A stretch of 64,000 nucleotides of DNA from Bacteroides thetaiotaomicron VPI-5482 (GTDB lineage: Bacteria; Bacteroidota; Bacteroidia; Bacteroidales; Bacteroidaceae): the NCBI RefSeq assembly GCF_000011065.1, contig NC_004663.1:5332001-5396000 (forward strand), read 5' to 3'. Positions 27,633 to 35,283 of the stretch are shown here, one piece after another. Made by a program: the position numbers and the translations under genes. How positions within the stretch are numbered: the first letter of the stretch is position 1; every line of letters begins with the position of its first letter. Below the pieces are notes generated by a model. It saw only the letters and a list, made by a program, of their open reading frames with translations, was not told the DNA's origin and made no database searches.

Positions 27633-30157
27633 CCGAATATATCGGTGCACGCCGTGTCGGAGAGCATGAAGCGACGATTGATTGGCTACTTACAGATAGC
27701 CGCTCTTTGAGCTTTCCGGAAGAAACCCTTTTCTTTGCTTTGCCCACCAAACGTAATAATGGTGCACGCTATATCTCCGAACTATATGATCGGGGAGTGC
27801 GCAACTTCGTGGTTACGGAAGAAGACTTTAAGAGAATGGAGAATGGAGAATGGAAAATGGAGAATGCTATGCAGCAGGATGGTGCGCAGCCTACTCCCAA
27901 CTCTCGACTCTCCATTCTCGATTTCTCCAATTTCTTGATCGTGGCGAATCCTTTGAAGGCTTTGCAGAAGCTGGCCGAGGCTCATCGGGAGAATTTCAAG
28001 ATTCCGGTAATCGGTATCACGGGCAGTAATGGAAAGACCATTGTGAAAGAGTGGTTGCATCAATTATTGAGTCCGGACCGCTGCATTGTCCGTTCGCCCC
28101 GCAGTTATAATTCTCAGATCGGCGTTCCCTTGTCCGTCTGGCAACTGAATGAAGAAGCCGAATTGGGTATTTTCGAAGCCGGTATCTCCGAAATGGGGGA
28201 GATGGGGGCCTTGAAGCGCATGATTAAACCGACTATCGGTATTCTGACTAATATAGGCGGTGCCCATCAGGAGAATTTCTTCTCATTGCAGGAGAAATGT
28301 ATGGAGAAGCTGACACTCTTTAAAGATTGCGATGTGGTGATCTATAATGGAGATAACGAGCTGATCAGTAATTGTGTGGCAAAGTCGATGCTGACAGCCC
28401 GTGAGATTGCATGGAGCTGCAAGGATATCGAGCGCCCTCTTTATATCAGCAAGGTGACAAAGAAAGAAGACCATACTGTGATTGCTTACCGCTATCTGGA
28501 TATGGATAATATCTTCTGTATTCCTTTTATAGACGATGCTTCCATCGAAAATGCGTTGAACTGCCTGGCAGCCTGTCTTTATCTGATGACTCCTGCCGAT
28601 CAGATTACCGAACGGATGGCACGGCTCGAACCGATCGCCATGCGCCTGGAAGTAAAAGAAGGCAAGAATAATTGTATACTCATCAACGATAGCTACAATT
28701 CGGACTTGGCTTCTCTGGATATAGCACTGGATTTCCTGGTACGCCGTTCGGAAAAGAAAGGACTGAAACGGACACTTATCTTATCGGATATTTTGGAGAC
28801 AGGGCAGAGTACGGCTACGCTTTACCGTCGGGTAGCACAACTGATAAAGAGCCGGGGCATCAACAAGCTGATCGGTGTAGGAGCGGAGATTTCTTCGTGT
28901 GCCGCTCGCTTCGAAGGTACACCGGAACGATACTTCTTCCCCGATACAGACGCCTTGCTAAGATCGGGCATTTTTAAAACCCTTCATTCGGAAGTCATTC
29001 TGATAAAAGGTTCCCGCGTATTCAACTTTGATCTGGTATCGGAAGAGCTGGAACTGAAAGTGCATGAAACGATTCTGGAAGTGAACTTGGGTGCGATGGT
29101 TGCCAATCTGAATCACTATCGCTCCATGCTCCGCCATCCGGAGACGAAAATGATCTGTATGGTGAAGGCTGCTGCCTACGGAGCCGGATCATACGAGATT
29201 GCCAAAACATTGCAGGAGCATCATGTAGATTACCTTGCTGTAGCCGTTGCCGACGAAGGCTCCGAACTGCGTAAAGCAGGCATCACCTCCTCCATTATCA
29301 TCATGGACCCCGAACTGACATCGTTCAAAACGATGTTCGATTATAAACTCGAACCGGAAGTGTACAACTTCCATTTGCTCGATGCACTGATTAAGGCGGC
29401 CGAGAAAGAAGGAATCACCAACTTCCCGATTCATGTCAAACTGGATACGGGTATGCACCGTCTTGGTTTTTCCGTCGATGAAATTCCGTTGTTGATCCGT
29501 CGTCTGAAAAGTCAGAATGCGGTTATTCCCCGGTCGGTATTCTCTCATTTTGTGGGAAGTGATTCGGCGCAATTCGACTTCTTCACCCGTCAGCAGATTG
29601 AACTGTTCGAGAAAGGTTCGCAGGAATTGCAGGAAGCTTTCTCACACAAGATTCTGCGTCATATCTGCAATACAGCCGGTATCGAACGTTTTCCCGGTGC
29701 GCAGTTTGATATGGTGCGTCTGGGGATAGGACTCTATGGGGTAAGCCCGATCGACAATTCGATTATCAATAATGTAAGCACGCTTAAGACTACGATTCTT
29801 CAGATTCGGGACGTGCCCGGAGAAGATACGGTAGGCTATAGCCGGATGGGACATCTGACGCGTCCTTCCCGCATTGCGGCAATTCCTATCGGGTATGCCG
29901 ATGGCTTGAACCGCCATCTGGGACGTGGCAATGCTTACTGTCTGGTGAATGGCAAGAAAGCTCCCTATGTAGGAAATATCTGTATGGATGTCTGTATGAT
30001 TGACGTGACGGATATCGATTGCAGGGAAGGGGACAAAGCTGTCATCTTCGGTGACGACCTGCCGATAACCACACTTTCGGATAAGTTGGGGACGATCCCT
30101 TACGAAGTGCTGACCAGCATCTCGAACCGTGTGAAGCGAGTCTACTATCAGGACTAA
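27608..30157 (+). CDS. murF-alr: Bifunctional MurF ligase / alanine racemase
   Basis: This 849-residue cytoplasmic fusion joins two peptidoglycan steps. Residues 1-~470 are MurF, which adds D-Ala-D-Ala to UDP-MurNAc-tripeptide: P-loop GITGSNGKT (136-144), GISEMGEM, and NDSYNSD. Residues ~485-849 are PLP-dependent alanine racemase: Lys520 in VKAAAYGAGSYE, VGYSRMG, IPIGYADGLNR and GNICMDVCMID. The fusion couples D-Ala supply to its use. Residues ~77-105 (RMENGEWKMEN...SRLSILD) are an in-frame low-complexity insert encoded by inverted heptamer repeats. It overlaps the GSCFA gene by 25 bp. Confidence 0.97.
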   Translation: MSYTIESIAEYIGARRVGEHEATIDWLLTDSRSLSFPEETLFFALPTKRNNGARYISELYDRGVRNFVVTEEDFKRMENGEWKMENAMQQDGAQPTPNSRLSILDFSNFLIVANPLKALQKLAEAHRENFKIPVIGITGSNGKTIVKEWLHQLLSPDRCIVRSPRSYNSQIGVPLSVWQLNEEAELGIFEAGISEMGEMGALKRMIKPTIGILTNIGGAHQENFFSLQEKCMEKLTLFKDCDVVIYNGDNELISNCVAKSMLTAREIAWSCKDIERPLYISKVTKKEDHTVIAYRYLDMDNIFCIPFIDDASIENALNCLAACLYLMTPADQITERMARLEPIAMRLEVKEGKNNCILINDSYNSDLASLDIALDFLVRRSEKKGLKRTLILSDILETGQSTATLYRRVAQLIKSRGINKLIGVGAEISSCAARFEGTPERYFFPDTDALLRSGIFKTLHSEVILIKGSRVFNFDLVSEELELKVHETILEVNLGAMVANLNHYRSMLRHPETKMICMVKAAAYGAGSYEIAKTLQEHHVDYLAVAVADEGSELRKAGITSSIIIMDPELTSFKTMFDYKLEPEVYNFHLLDALIKAAEKEGITNFPIHVKLDTGMHRLGFSVDEIPLLIRRLKSQNAVIPRSVFSHFVGSDSAQFDFFTRQQIELFEKGSQELQEAFSHKILRHICNTAGIERFPGAQFDMVRLGIGLYGVSPIDNSIINNVSTLKTTILQIRDVPGEDTVGYSRMGHLTRPSRIAAIPIGYADGLNRHLGRGNAYCLVNGKKAPYVGNICMDVCMIDVTDIDCREGDKAVIFGDDLPITTLSDKLGTIPYEVLTSISNRVKRVYYQD
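27834..27926. repeat. Inverted 7-bp repeat arrays inside murF
   Basis: The left array (27834-27868) is GAATGGA three times, then AAATGGA and GAATGCT. The right array (27899-27926) is AACTCTC, GACTCTC, CATTCTC, GATTTCT in the opposite sense. About 30 bp separate them. The element keeps the murF frame open and encodes roughly residues 76-107, just before the ATP-binding domain. Confidence 0.85.
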
Positions 30158-30205
30158 AGCGCAGGCGGTAAAAACAGAATTATATGTAGTAGAATAGTGA
30201 ATGGA

Positions 30206-30325
30206 AGACTATAAAGGTTAACGATGGATAAATGGGCGGTAAATGATAACGGGTATACTTAAATTATTTCCCGTTTCCCGTTTATAGTTTCCTGTTTTTC
30301 TTTTATAGTCTGCCGTTTTTCTTTA
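30206..30325. repeat. Degenerate inverted 7-bp repeat arrays before tatA
   Basis: The right array (30270-30325) is eight heptamers: CCCGTTT twice, ATAGTTT, CCTGTTT, TTCTTTT, ATAGTCT, GCCGTTT, TTCTTTA. The left array (30206-30254) is seven degenerate heptamers in the opposite sense (AGACTAT, AACGGGT and others). Outer ends match perfectly over 10 bp (30206-30215 and 30302-30311). The loop is ~15 bp. Confidence 0.78.
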
Positions 30326-30331
30326 TATTTG
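30324..30331 (+). promoter_or_regulatory. Promoter -7 box for tatA-tatC
   Basis: TATATTTG matches TAnnTTTG; transcription should start near 30338, giving a leader of ~28 nt. The -33 region lies within the last units of the heptamer array, so the repeat may have reshaped this promoter. Confidence 0.55.
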
Positions 30332-30365
30332 CACCAACTAATAAACCTCTATAATTAATAAACAT

Positions 30366-30587
30366 ATGACAAACTTATTATTATTAGGCTTTTTGCCTAG
30401 TGGCTCTGAATGGATCATTATTGCTCTTGTTATTCTTCTCCTTTTCGGTGGTAAGAAGATACCCGAACTGATGCGTGGCTTAGGTAAAGGAGTAAAGAGC
30501 TTTAAAGATGGTGTGAACGAGGCAAAAGAAGAAATCAATAAGGCAAAAGACGAAATCGACGCACCGGCAGATTCAGCTAAGAAATAA
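30366..30587 (+). CDS. tatA: Twin-arginine translocase subunit TatA/E
   Basis: This 73-residue protein has the TatA plan: a short N-terminal region, one membrane helix (SEWIIIALVILLLF), the FGGKKIPEL hinge and an amphipathic helix rich in Lys/Glu. It multimerises to form the passage for folded proteins carrying twin-arginine signals. tatC starts 6 bp downstream and no tatB is present between them, as is usual for a TatA/TatC two-component system. Confidence 0.95.
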   Translation: MTNLLLLGFLPSGSEWIIIALVILLLFGGKKIPELMRGLGKGVKSFKDGVNEAKEEINKAKDEIDAPADSAKK

Positions 30588-30593
30588 TAAGCA

Positions 30594-31424
30594 ATGGCAG
30601 AAATGACCTTCTGGGATCATTTGGATGAGTTGCGTCGGGTACTTTTTCGTGTTATCGGAGTCTGGTTTGTATTGGCAATCGGCTATTTCGTAGCGATGCC
30701 TTATTTGTTCGACCATGTAATACTGGCGCCTTGCCATAATGATTTTGTATTTTACGACTTACTACGCTTTATCGGTCAGAAATTCGATTTGACTGATGAA
30801 TTTTTTACGCAGGAGTTTAAGGTGAAGCTTGTCAATATCAATTTGGCAGCTCCTTTCTTTATACATATGTCGACAGCTTTCTGGATGTCGGTAGTGACGG
30901 CTATGCCCTATATTTTCTTTGAGGTCTGGCGTTTTATCAATCCGGCCCTTTATCCGAATGAGCGGAAAGGAGTCAGGAAAGCCTTGACCATAGGAACCGG
31001 TATGTTCTTTATCGGGGTGCTTATGGGATACTTTATGGTATATCCGCTGACACTCCGTTTCCTCTCTACCTATCAGCTGAGTTCGGAAGTCGAGAACATT
31101 CTGTCGCTCAATTCGTATATCGATAACTTTATGATGCTGATTCTCTGTATGGGACTGGCTTTTGAACTTCCGCTGGTGACTTGGTTGTTGTCTTTGCTGG
31201 GAGTCGTCAATAAGTCTTTCCTGCGCAAATATCGCCGTCATGCAGTTGTCATTATCGTAATAGCTGCCGCTATCATCACTCCGACGGGCGACCCGTTCAC
31301 ACTGAGTGTTGTGGCTATTCCGCTTTATCTGCTCTATGAAATGAGTATTCTGATGATAAAGGATAAGAAGGAAGTTCCTGAGTTGGAAGAAGAAGAGGAA
31401 GAAGAAGGCGTGGCAAAAGTCTGA
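30594..31424 (+). CDS. tatC: Twin-arginine translocase subunit TatC
   Basis: This 276-residue polytopic membrane protein recognises twin-arginine signal peptides. The family N-terminus MTFWDHLDELRRVLFR is present, as are six membrane helices and the conserved AFELPLVTWLL and RKYRRHAVVIIVIAAAIITP blocks. The C-terminus is a cytoplasmic acidic tail (ELEEEEEEEG). Following tatA by 6 bp, it closes a two-gene operon that is ended by a long hairpin at 31456-31508. Confidence 0.96.
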   Translation: MAEMTFWDHLDELRRVLFRVIGVWFVLAIGYFVAMPYLFDHVILAPCHNDFVFYDLLRFIGQKFDLTDEFFTQEFKVKLVNINLAAPFFIHMSTAFWMSVVTAMPYIFFEVWRFINPALYPNERKGVRKALTIGTGMFFIGVLMGYFMVYPLTLRFLSTYQLSSEVENILSLNSYIDNFMMLILCMGLAFELPLVTWLLSLLGVVNKSFLRKYRRHAVVIIVIAAAIITPTGDPFTLSVVAIPLYLLYEMSILMIKDKKEVPELEEEEEEEGVAKV

Positions 31425-31455
31425 TAAGCCAATTATTTATCGTTCGTTTCCCCAA

Positions 31456-31508
31456 GTGTGTGTCAAAAGTCGATAGTAACTCAATTGAGGCTGACTTTTG
31501 ACACACAC
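31456..31508 (+). terminator. Long perfect hairpin after tatC
   Basis: A perfect 16-bp inverted repeat (GTGTGTGTCAAAAGTC at 31456-31471, complement at 31493-31508) with a 21-nt loop lies 32 bp after the tatC stop and 31 bp before the helicase ATG. A weak T-tract (TGTAATTTTT) follows. It is probably a terminator or a 3'-end stabiliser. Confidence 0.6.
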
Positions 31509-31538
31509 ATGTAATTTTTATCATATCCCTTTTGTCGT

Positions 31539-34500
31539 ATGGAAAATGAAGGAAGAGAATCTTATGAAATTCTTTTAGCCGTTTGTAAGGCGGATCATTT
31601 GCAGCTGACTATTGGCTACAAACAGATGCGCGACTTGCTGGAAAGGCTTTGCCGCCTACATATGCACAACGGTAGTCTGCAGATGACCGATCTTTCCGCA
31701 CGAATTAGTTTTGTAGCGGCCAAAGTGGGGCTTTCTGTAGCGGAGCAAAACAGACTGCATACCTTCCGACTGACCTCCAATGCCATTCTGAACCGACAAC
31801 AGGAACCTACCCGCGAACACCTTCTGCGGGATGCGAAAACGCTGGCTTTCTTCATCCGTAAACTTTTTGAGGAAGATATTCCACAGGAACTGTATCGTTT
31901 GCTTCCCCGGACGGATGCAACTTATATCGTAGCTCCTCCAGCACACAAGCAGGTGCAGCGGATGCGCGTCTGTTTCCAGTATTCCGACGAGCAGTATCTG
32001 TATGTGACTCCTTTGGATGAAATAGCTGACGAACCGTTGCGTGTCCGTTACAATATTCCTCAGATCAATGAAGAATTTGCGGAAACCTGTCAGTTGCTCT
32101 GGCGCCATGCACAACTCAACTTGCTGGATGTCGCTGTTGACGAAGCAGGAATTCTGACCCCTTCGTTCATTGTCCTTGAACCGGATTATCTGCTTGATAT
32201 CAGTTCATTGGCAGAATGTTACCGTGATTATGGACATCATCCGGCAAACTATTTCCTTTCCCGTCTTCAGCCGATAGAGAATGCACGCCCGTTGCTTTTA
32301 GGAAATATAGCCAACCTTTTCCTCGATGAGTGGATACATGCGGAAGGGGAGGTGGATTATCTGAAATGTATGCAGAAAGCTTTCCGGCGTTATCCGATTG
32401 AACTGGCTGCTTGTGCCGACCTGCGTGATCGGGAGAAGGAACGTCAGTTCTTTGATGACTGCAAACTCCATTTTGATCATATCCGTGAGACGGTGAATGA
32501 TACTTTTCATGCCGCCGGCTACGAACTGGACAAGACGGATGCCGTGCTCGAACCTTCTTATATATGTGAAGCGCTCGGCCTGCAAGGGCGGCTCGACTAT
32601 ATGCAGCGCGATATGTCTTCTTTCATCGAAATGAAATCGGGAAAGGCTGACGAATATGCGATTCGCGGAAAAGTGGAACCGAAAGAGAATAATAAGGTGC
32701 AGATGCTGCTTTATCAGGCAGTTCTGCAATATTCGATGGGGATGGATCACCGGAAGGTAAAGGCTTATCTGCTCTATACACGCTATCCGTTGCTTTATCC
32801 TTCCCGTCCTTCATGGGCAATGGTCCGCCGTGTGATCGATCTGCGCAACCGGATTGTAGCGGATGAATATGGCATCCAGTTGCGGAACAGCCTGGAATAT
32901 ACGGCACAAAAACTGGAAGAAATAAAAGCCTCGGTACTAAACGAGCGGGGATTGTCGGGACGTTTTTGGGAGACGTATCTGCGCCCTTCTATCGATAATT
33001 TCCAGGAGAAGTTGAAATCTCTCTCCACTTTAGAGAAAAGCTACTTCTATGCACTCTATAATTTTATAACGAAGGAACTTTATACGTCCAAGTCCGGTGA
33101 TGTGGATTATGAGGGACGTACAGGAGCCGCTTCTTTATGGCTTTCCACTTTGGCGGAGAAATGCGAATCGGGGGAGATCATCTATGATTTAAGAATTAAA
33201 GAGAATCACGCAGCCGACGAACATAAATCCCACCTGTTGCTGGTACCGTCCGGAGAACTTCAGAGAACGGTGGCGGATGATGCGCAGCACACCCTCCCTA
33301 ACTTCCGTCAGGGCGATGCCATCGTGCTTTACGAACGGAATGCGGATACGGATAACGTCACCAACAAGATGGTATTCAAAGGCAATATCGACTATCTGAA
33401 CGAGAATGAAATCTGTATCCGTCTGCGTGCGACCCAGCAGAACTCTTCCGTACTTCCGTCTGATAGCCTCTATGCTATTGAGCACGATGCGATGGATACT
33501 ACTTTCCGTAGCATGTACCAGGGACTTTATGCTTTTATGTCTGCTACAAAAGAGCGTCGTGATTTGCTGCTCTCTCAACGGGAGCCGCAATTTGATGTGG
33601 CATTGGATAAGCAGATAGCCGAAGCTGCCGATGACTTTACTCGTATTGCTTTGAAAGCGAAAGCAGCAAAGGACTATTTTCTGCTGGTAGGGCCTCCGGG
33701 AACCGGTAAAACGTCTTGTGCACTGAAGAAGATGGTCGAAACCTTTTATAAAGAGGAAGGAGCCCAAATTTTATTGCTCTCGTACACTAACCGTGCCGTA
33801 GATGAAATCTGTAAAGCACTTTCTTCCATTCGTCCGGAAGTCGATTTCATTCGTGTGGGAAGCGAGCTTTCATGTGACGAGAACTATCGGGATCATTTGA
33901 TAGAGAATGAACTTGCTACCTGTATGCGTCGTACAGAGGTTTGCGAACGTATTAACCGCTGTCGTATATTAGTCGGTACAGTAGCGTCTATCTCCGGCAA
34001 ACCGGAACTTTTCCGATTGAAGCATTTCGATGTGGCTATTGTAGATGAGGCTACTCAGATACTGGAACCTCAGTTGCTGGGCATACTTTGTGCCAAAGGA
34101 GAAAACGGAAAAGAGGGCGTTGGCAAATTTATCCTGATAGGCGATCATAAGCAACTTCCGGCTGTCGTCTTGCAGAATACGGAACAATCGGAAGTATACG
34201 ATGAAGCCCTGTCTGCTGTCGGACTGAAGAATTTGAAAGATTCTCTGTTTGAAAGACTGTATCGCACAGCCCGTCAGCATACCGATGCCCATCGTACTTA
34301 CGATATGCTCTGCCGTCAGGGACGTATGCACCCCGAAGTGGCTCTGTTCGCCAATCAAGCTTTCTATGAAGGTCGGCTGCTGCCTGTCGGACTGCCGCAT
34401 CAACTGGAAGATTCCGGAAATATCAACCGGCTGTCTTTCTATCCTTCGCGGCCCGAACCGATGGGTTCTTCTGCTAAAACAAACCATTCGGAAGCAAAGA

Positions 34501-34913
34501 TTGCTGCCCGTCTGGCCGCAACTGTCTATAAAGAACACTCGGAAGCATTTGATGCCTCCCGCACATTGGGGATCATTACTCCATATCGTAGTCAGATAGC
34601 TTTGATCAAGAAGGAAATAGAAGTTCTCGGCATTTCCGAACTGAATCAGATATTGATTGACACTGTAGAACGTTTTCAGGGAAGTGAACGCGATGTGATT
34701 ATTTATTCATTCTGTGTGAACTATCCGTATCAGTTGAAATTCCTTTCCAATCTGACAGAAGAAGACGGAATTCTGATTGACCGGAAACTGAACGTTGCCT
34801 TGACACGTGCAAGAAAACAGATGCTGCTGACAGGTGTGCCGACGCTGTTGGAGCGTAATCCACTCTATAAAAGTTTATTAAAATTAATAGAGAGCCTCCG
34901 GAATATTGCATAA
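31539..34913 (+). CDS. Dna2-like helicase-nuclease (SF1 helicase with PD-(D/E)XK domain)
   Basis: This 1124-residue cytoplasmic protein combines two activities. The N-terminal half holds a RecB/Cas4-type nuclease signature: GRLD (Asp353), IEMKSGK (Glu364, Lys366) and a following QMLLYQAVLQY helix. The C-terminal half is an Upf1/Dna2-type superfamily 1 helicase: Walker A GPPGTGKT (Lys724), Walker B AIVDEAT (Asp836, Glu837), GDHKQLPAVV, TPYRSQIALIK, VERFQGSERDVIIYS and VALTRARKQ. Such proteins process DNA ends or replication intermediates. It is apparently a single-gene unit after tatC. The fold is clear; the cellular role is inferred. Confidence 0.88.
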   Translation: MENEGRESYEILLAVCKADHLQLTIGYKQMRDLLERLCRLHMHNGSLQMTDLSARISFVAAKVGLSVAEQNRLHTFRLTSNAILNRQQEPTREHLLRDAKTLAFFIRKLFEEDIPQELYRLLPRTDATYIVAPPAHKQVQRMRVCFQYSDEQYLYVTPLDEIADEPLRVRYNIPQINEEFAETCQLLWRHAQLNLLDVAVDEAGILTPSFIVLEPDYLLDISSLAECYRDYGHHPANYFLSRLQPIENARPLLLGNIANLFLDEWIHAEGEVDYLKCMQKAFRRYPIELAACADLRDREKERQFFDDCKLHFDHIRETVNDTFHAAGYELDKTDAVLEPSYICEALGLQGRLDYMQRDMSSFIEMKSGKADEYAIRGKVEPKENNKVQMLLYQAVLQYSMGMDHRKVKAYLLYTRYPLLYPSRPSWAMVRRVIDLRNRIVADEYGIQLRNSLEYTAQKLEEIKASVLNERGLSGRFWETYLRPSIDNFQEKLKSLSTLEKSYFYALYNFITKELYTSKSGDVDYEGRTGAASLWLSTLAEKCESGEIIYDLRIKENHAADEHKSHLLLVPSGELQRTVADDAQHTLPNFRQGDAIVLYERNADTDNVTNKMVFKGNIDYLNENEICIRLRATQQNSSVLPSDSLYAIEHDAMDTTFRSMYQGLYAFMSATKERRDLLLSQREPQFDVALDKQIAEAADDFTRIALKAKAAKDYFLLVGPPGTGKTSCALKKMVETFYKEEGAQILLLSYTNRAVDEICKALSSIRPEVDFIRVGSELSCDENYRDHLIENELATCMRRTEVCERINRCRILVGTVASISGKPELFRLKHFDVAIVDEATQILEPQLLGILCAKGENGKEGVGKFILIGDHKQLPAVVLQNTEQSEVYDEALSAVGLKNLKDSLFERLYRTARQHTDAHRTYDMLCRQGRMHPEVALFANQAFYEGRLLPVGLPHQLEDSGNINRLSFYPSRPEPMGSSAKTNHSEAKIAARLAATVYKEHSEAFDASRTLGIITPYRSQIALIKKEIEVLGISELNQILIDTVERFQGSERDVIIYSFCVNYPYQLKFLSNLTEEDGILIDRKLNVALTRARKQMLLTGVPTLLERNPLYKSLLKLIESLRNIA

Positions 34914-34982
34914 TTTTTGCAGACGTTAGTTTTTATTCTCTCTTTATGCAATTCATTAACACCTATTTGTTGAACAAACCCC

Positions 34983-34990
34983 TATCTTTG
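34983..34990 (+). promoter_or_regulatory. Promoter -7 box for a short RNA
   Basis: TATCTTTG matches TAnnTTTG and lies 70 bp past the helicase stop. A TTTG at 34966-34969 is closer than the ideal -33 position. Predicted start ~34996. Confidence 0.45.
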
Positions 34991-34995
34991 CAATA

Positions 34996-35064
34996 CGTTT
35001 TTTTCATAGAGATTTAGATTTAAGGTTAGAAGAATTGTGGAAGTCGTGAGACTTCCCTTTTTTT
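34996..35064 (+). ncRNA. Candidate short non-coding RNA (~70 nt)
   Basis: Between a TATCTTTG box and a strong terminator lies ~68 bp with no useful open frame. The 3' end is a 7-bp stem, GGAAGTC/GACTTCC, capped by a GNRA loop (GTGA) and followed by CTTTTTTT. A second hairpin with the same GTGA loop and a T-run lies at 35153-35184, so the alternative is one ~190-nt RNA with an internal attenuator. No downstream gene is read in this direction. I do not recognise a known RNA family. Confidence 0.4.
35039..35064 (+). terminator. Rho-independent terminator, GNRA-capped
   Basis: GGAAGTC (35039-35045), loop GTGA, GACTTCC (35050-35056), then C and seven T. Confidence 0.8.
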
Positions 35065-35152
35065 CATCTTAACGTTTACTATCCTTCATTGTTTGAATGT
35101 GCAAGATATTTTGTAAAATAGTACAGGATGGCTATGAAGAATAAGTAAACCT

Positions 35153-35184
35153 AAAAAGCCTTCTTCGTGAGAAGAGGCTTTTTT
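35153..35184 (+). terminator. Second rho-independent terminator, GNRA-capped
   Basis: AAAAAGCC, a bulged T, TCTTC, loop GTGA, GAAGA, GGCTTTTTT: 13 bp with one bulge and a T-run. It lies 90 bp after the first terminator and may end a second short transcript or read-through of the first. Confidence 0.75.
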
Positions 35185-35216
35185 GTTTTTGGAACTTTTT
35201 GAATAAATAATTGGTT

Positions 35217-35262
35217 AAAAAAACAGGAGGACAAACTCATGCTGAGTGCCCTCCTGTTTTTT
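35217..35262. terminator. Bidirectional terminator between the helicase side and exuT
   Basis: AAACAGGAGG (ending 35230) pairs with CCTCCTGTTT (from 35250). An inner stem ACTCA/TGAGT is included. T-runs lie on both strands, so it can end exuT (- strand, stop at 35284) and any + transcript. Confidence 0.82.
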
Positions 35263-35283
35263 ATTCTATATAATTATATCGGA

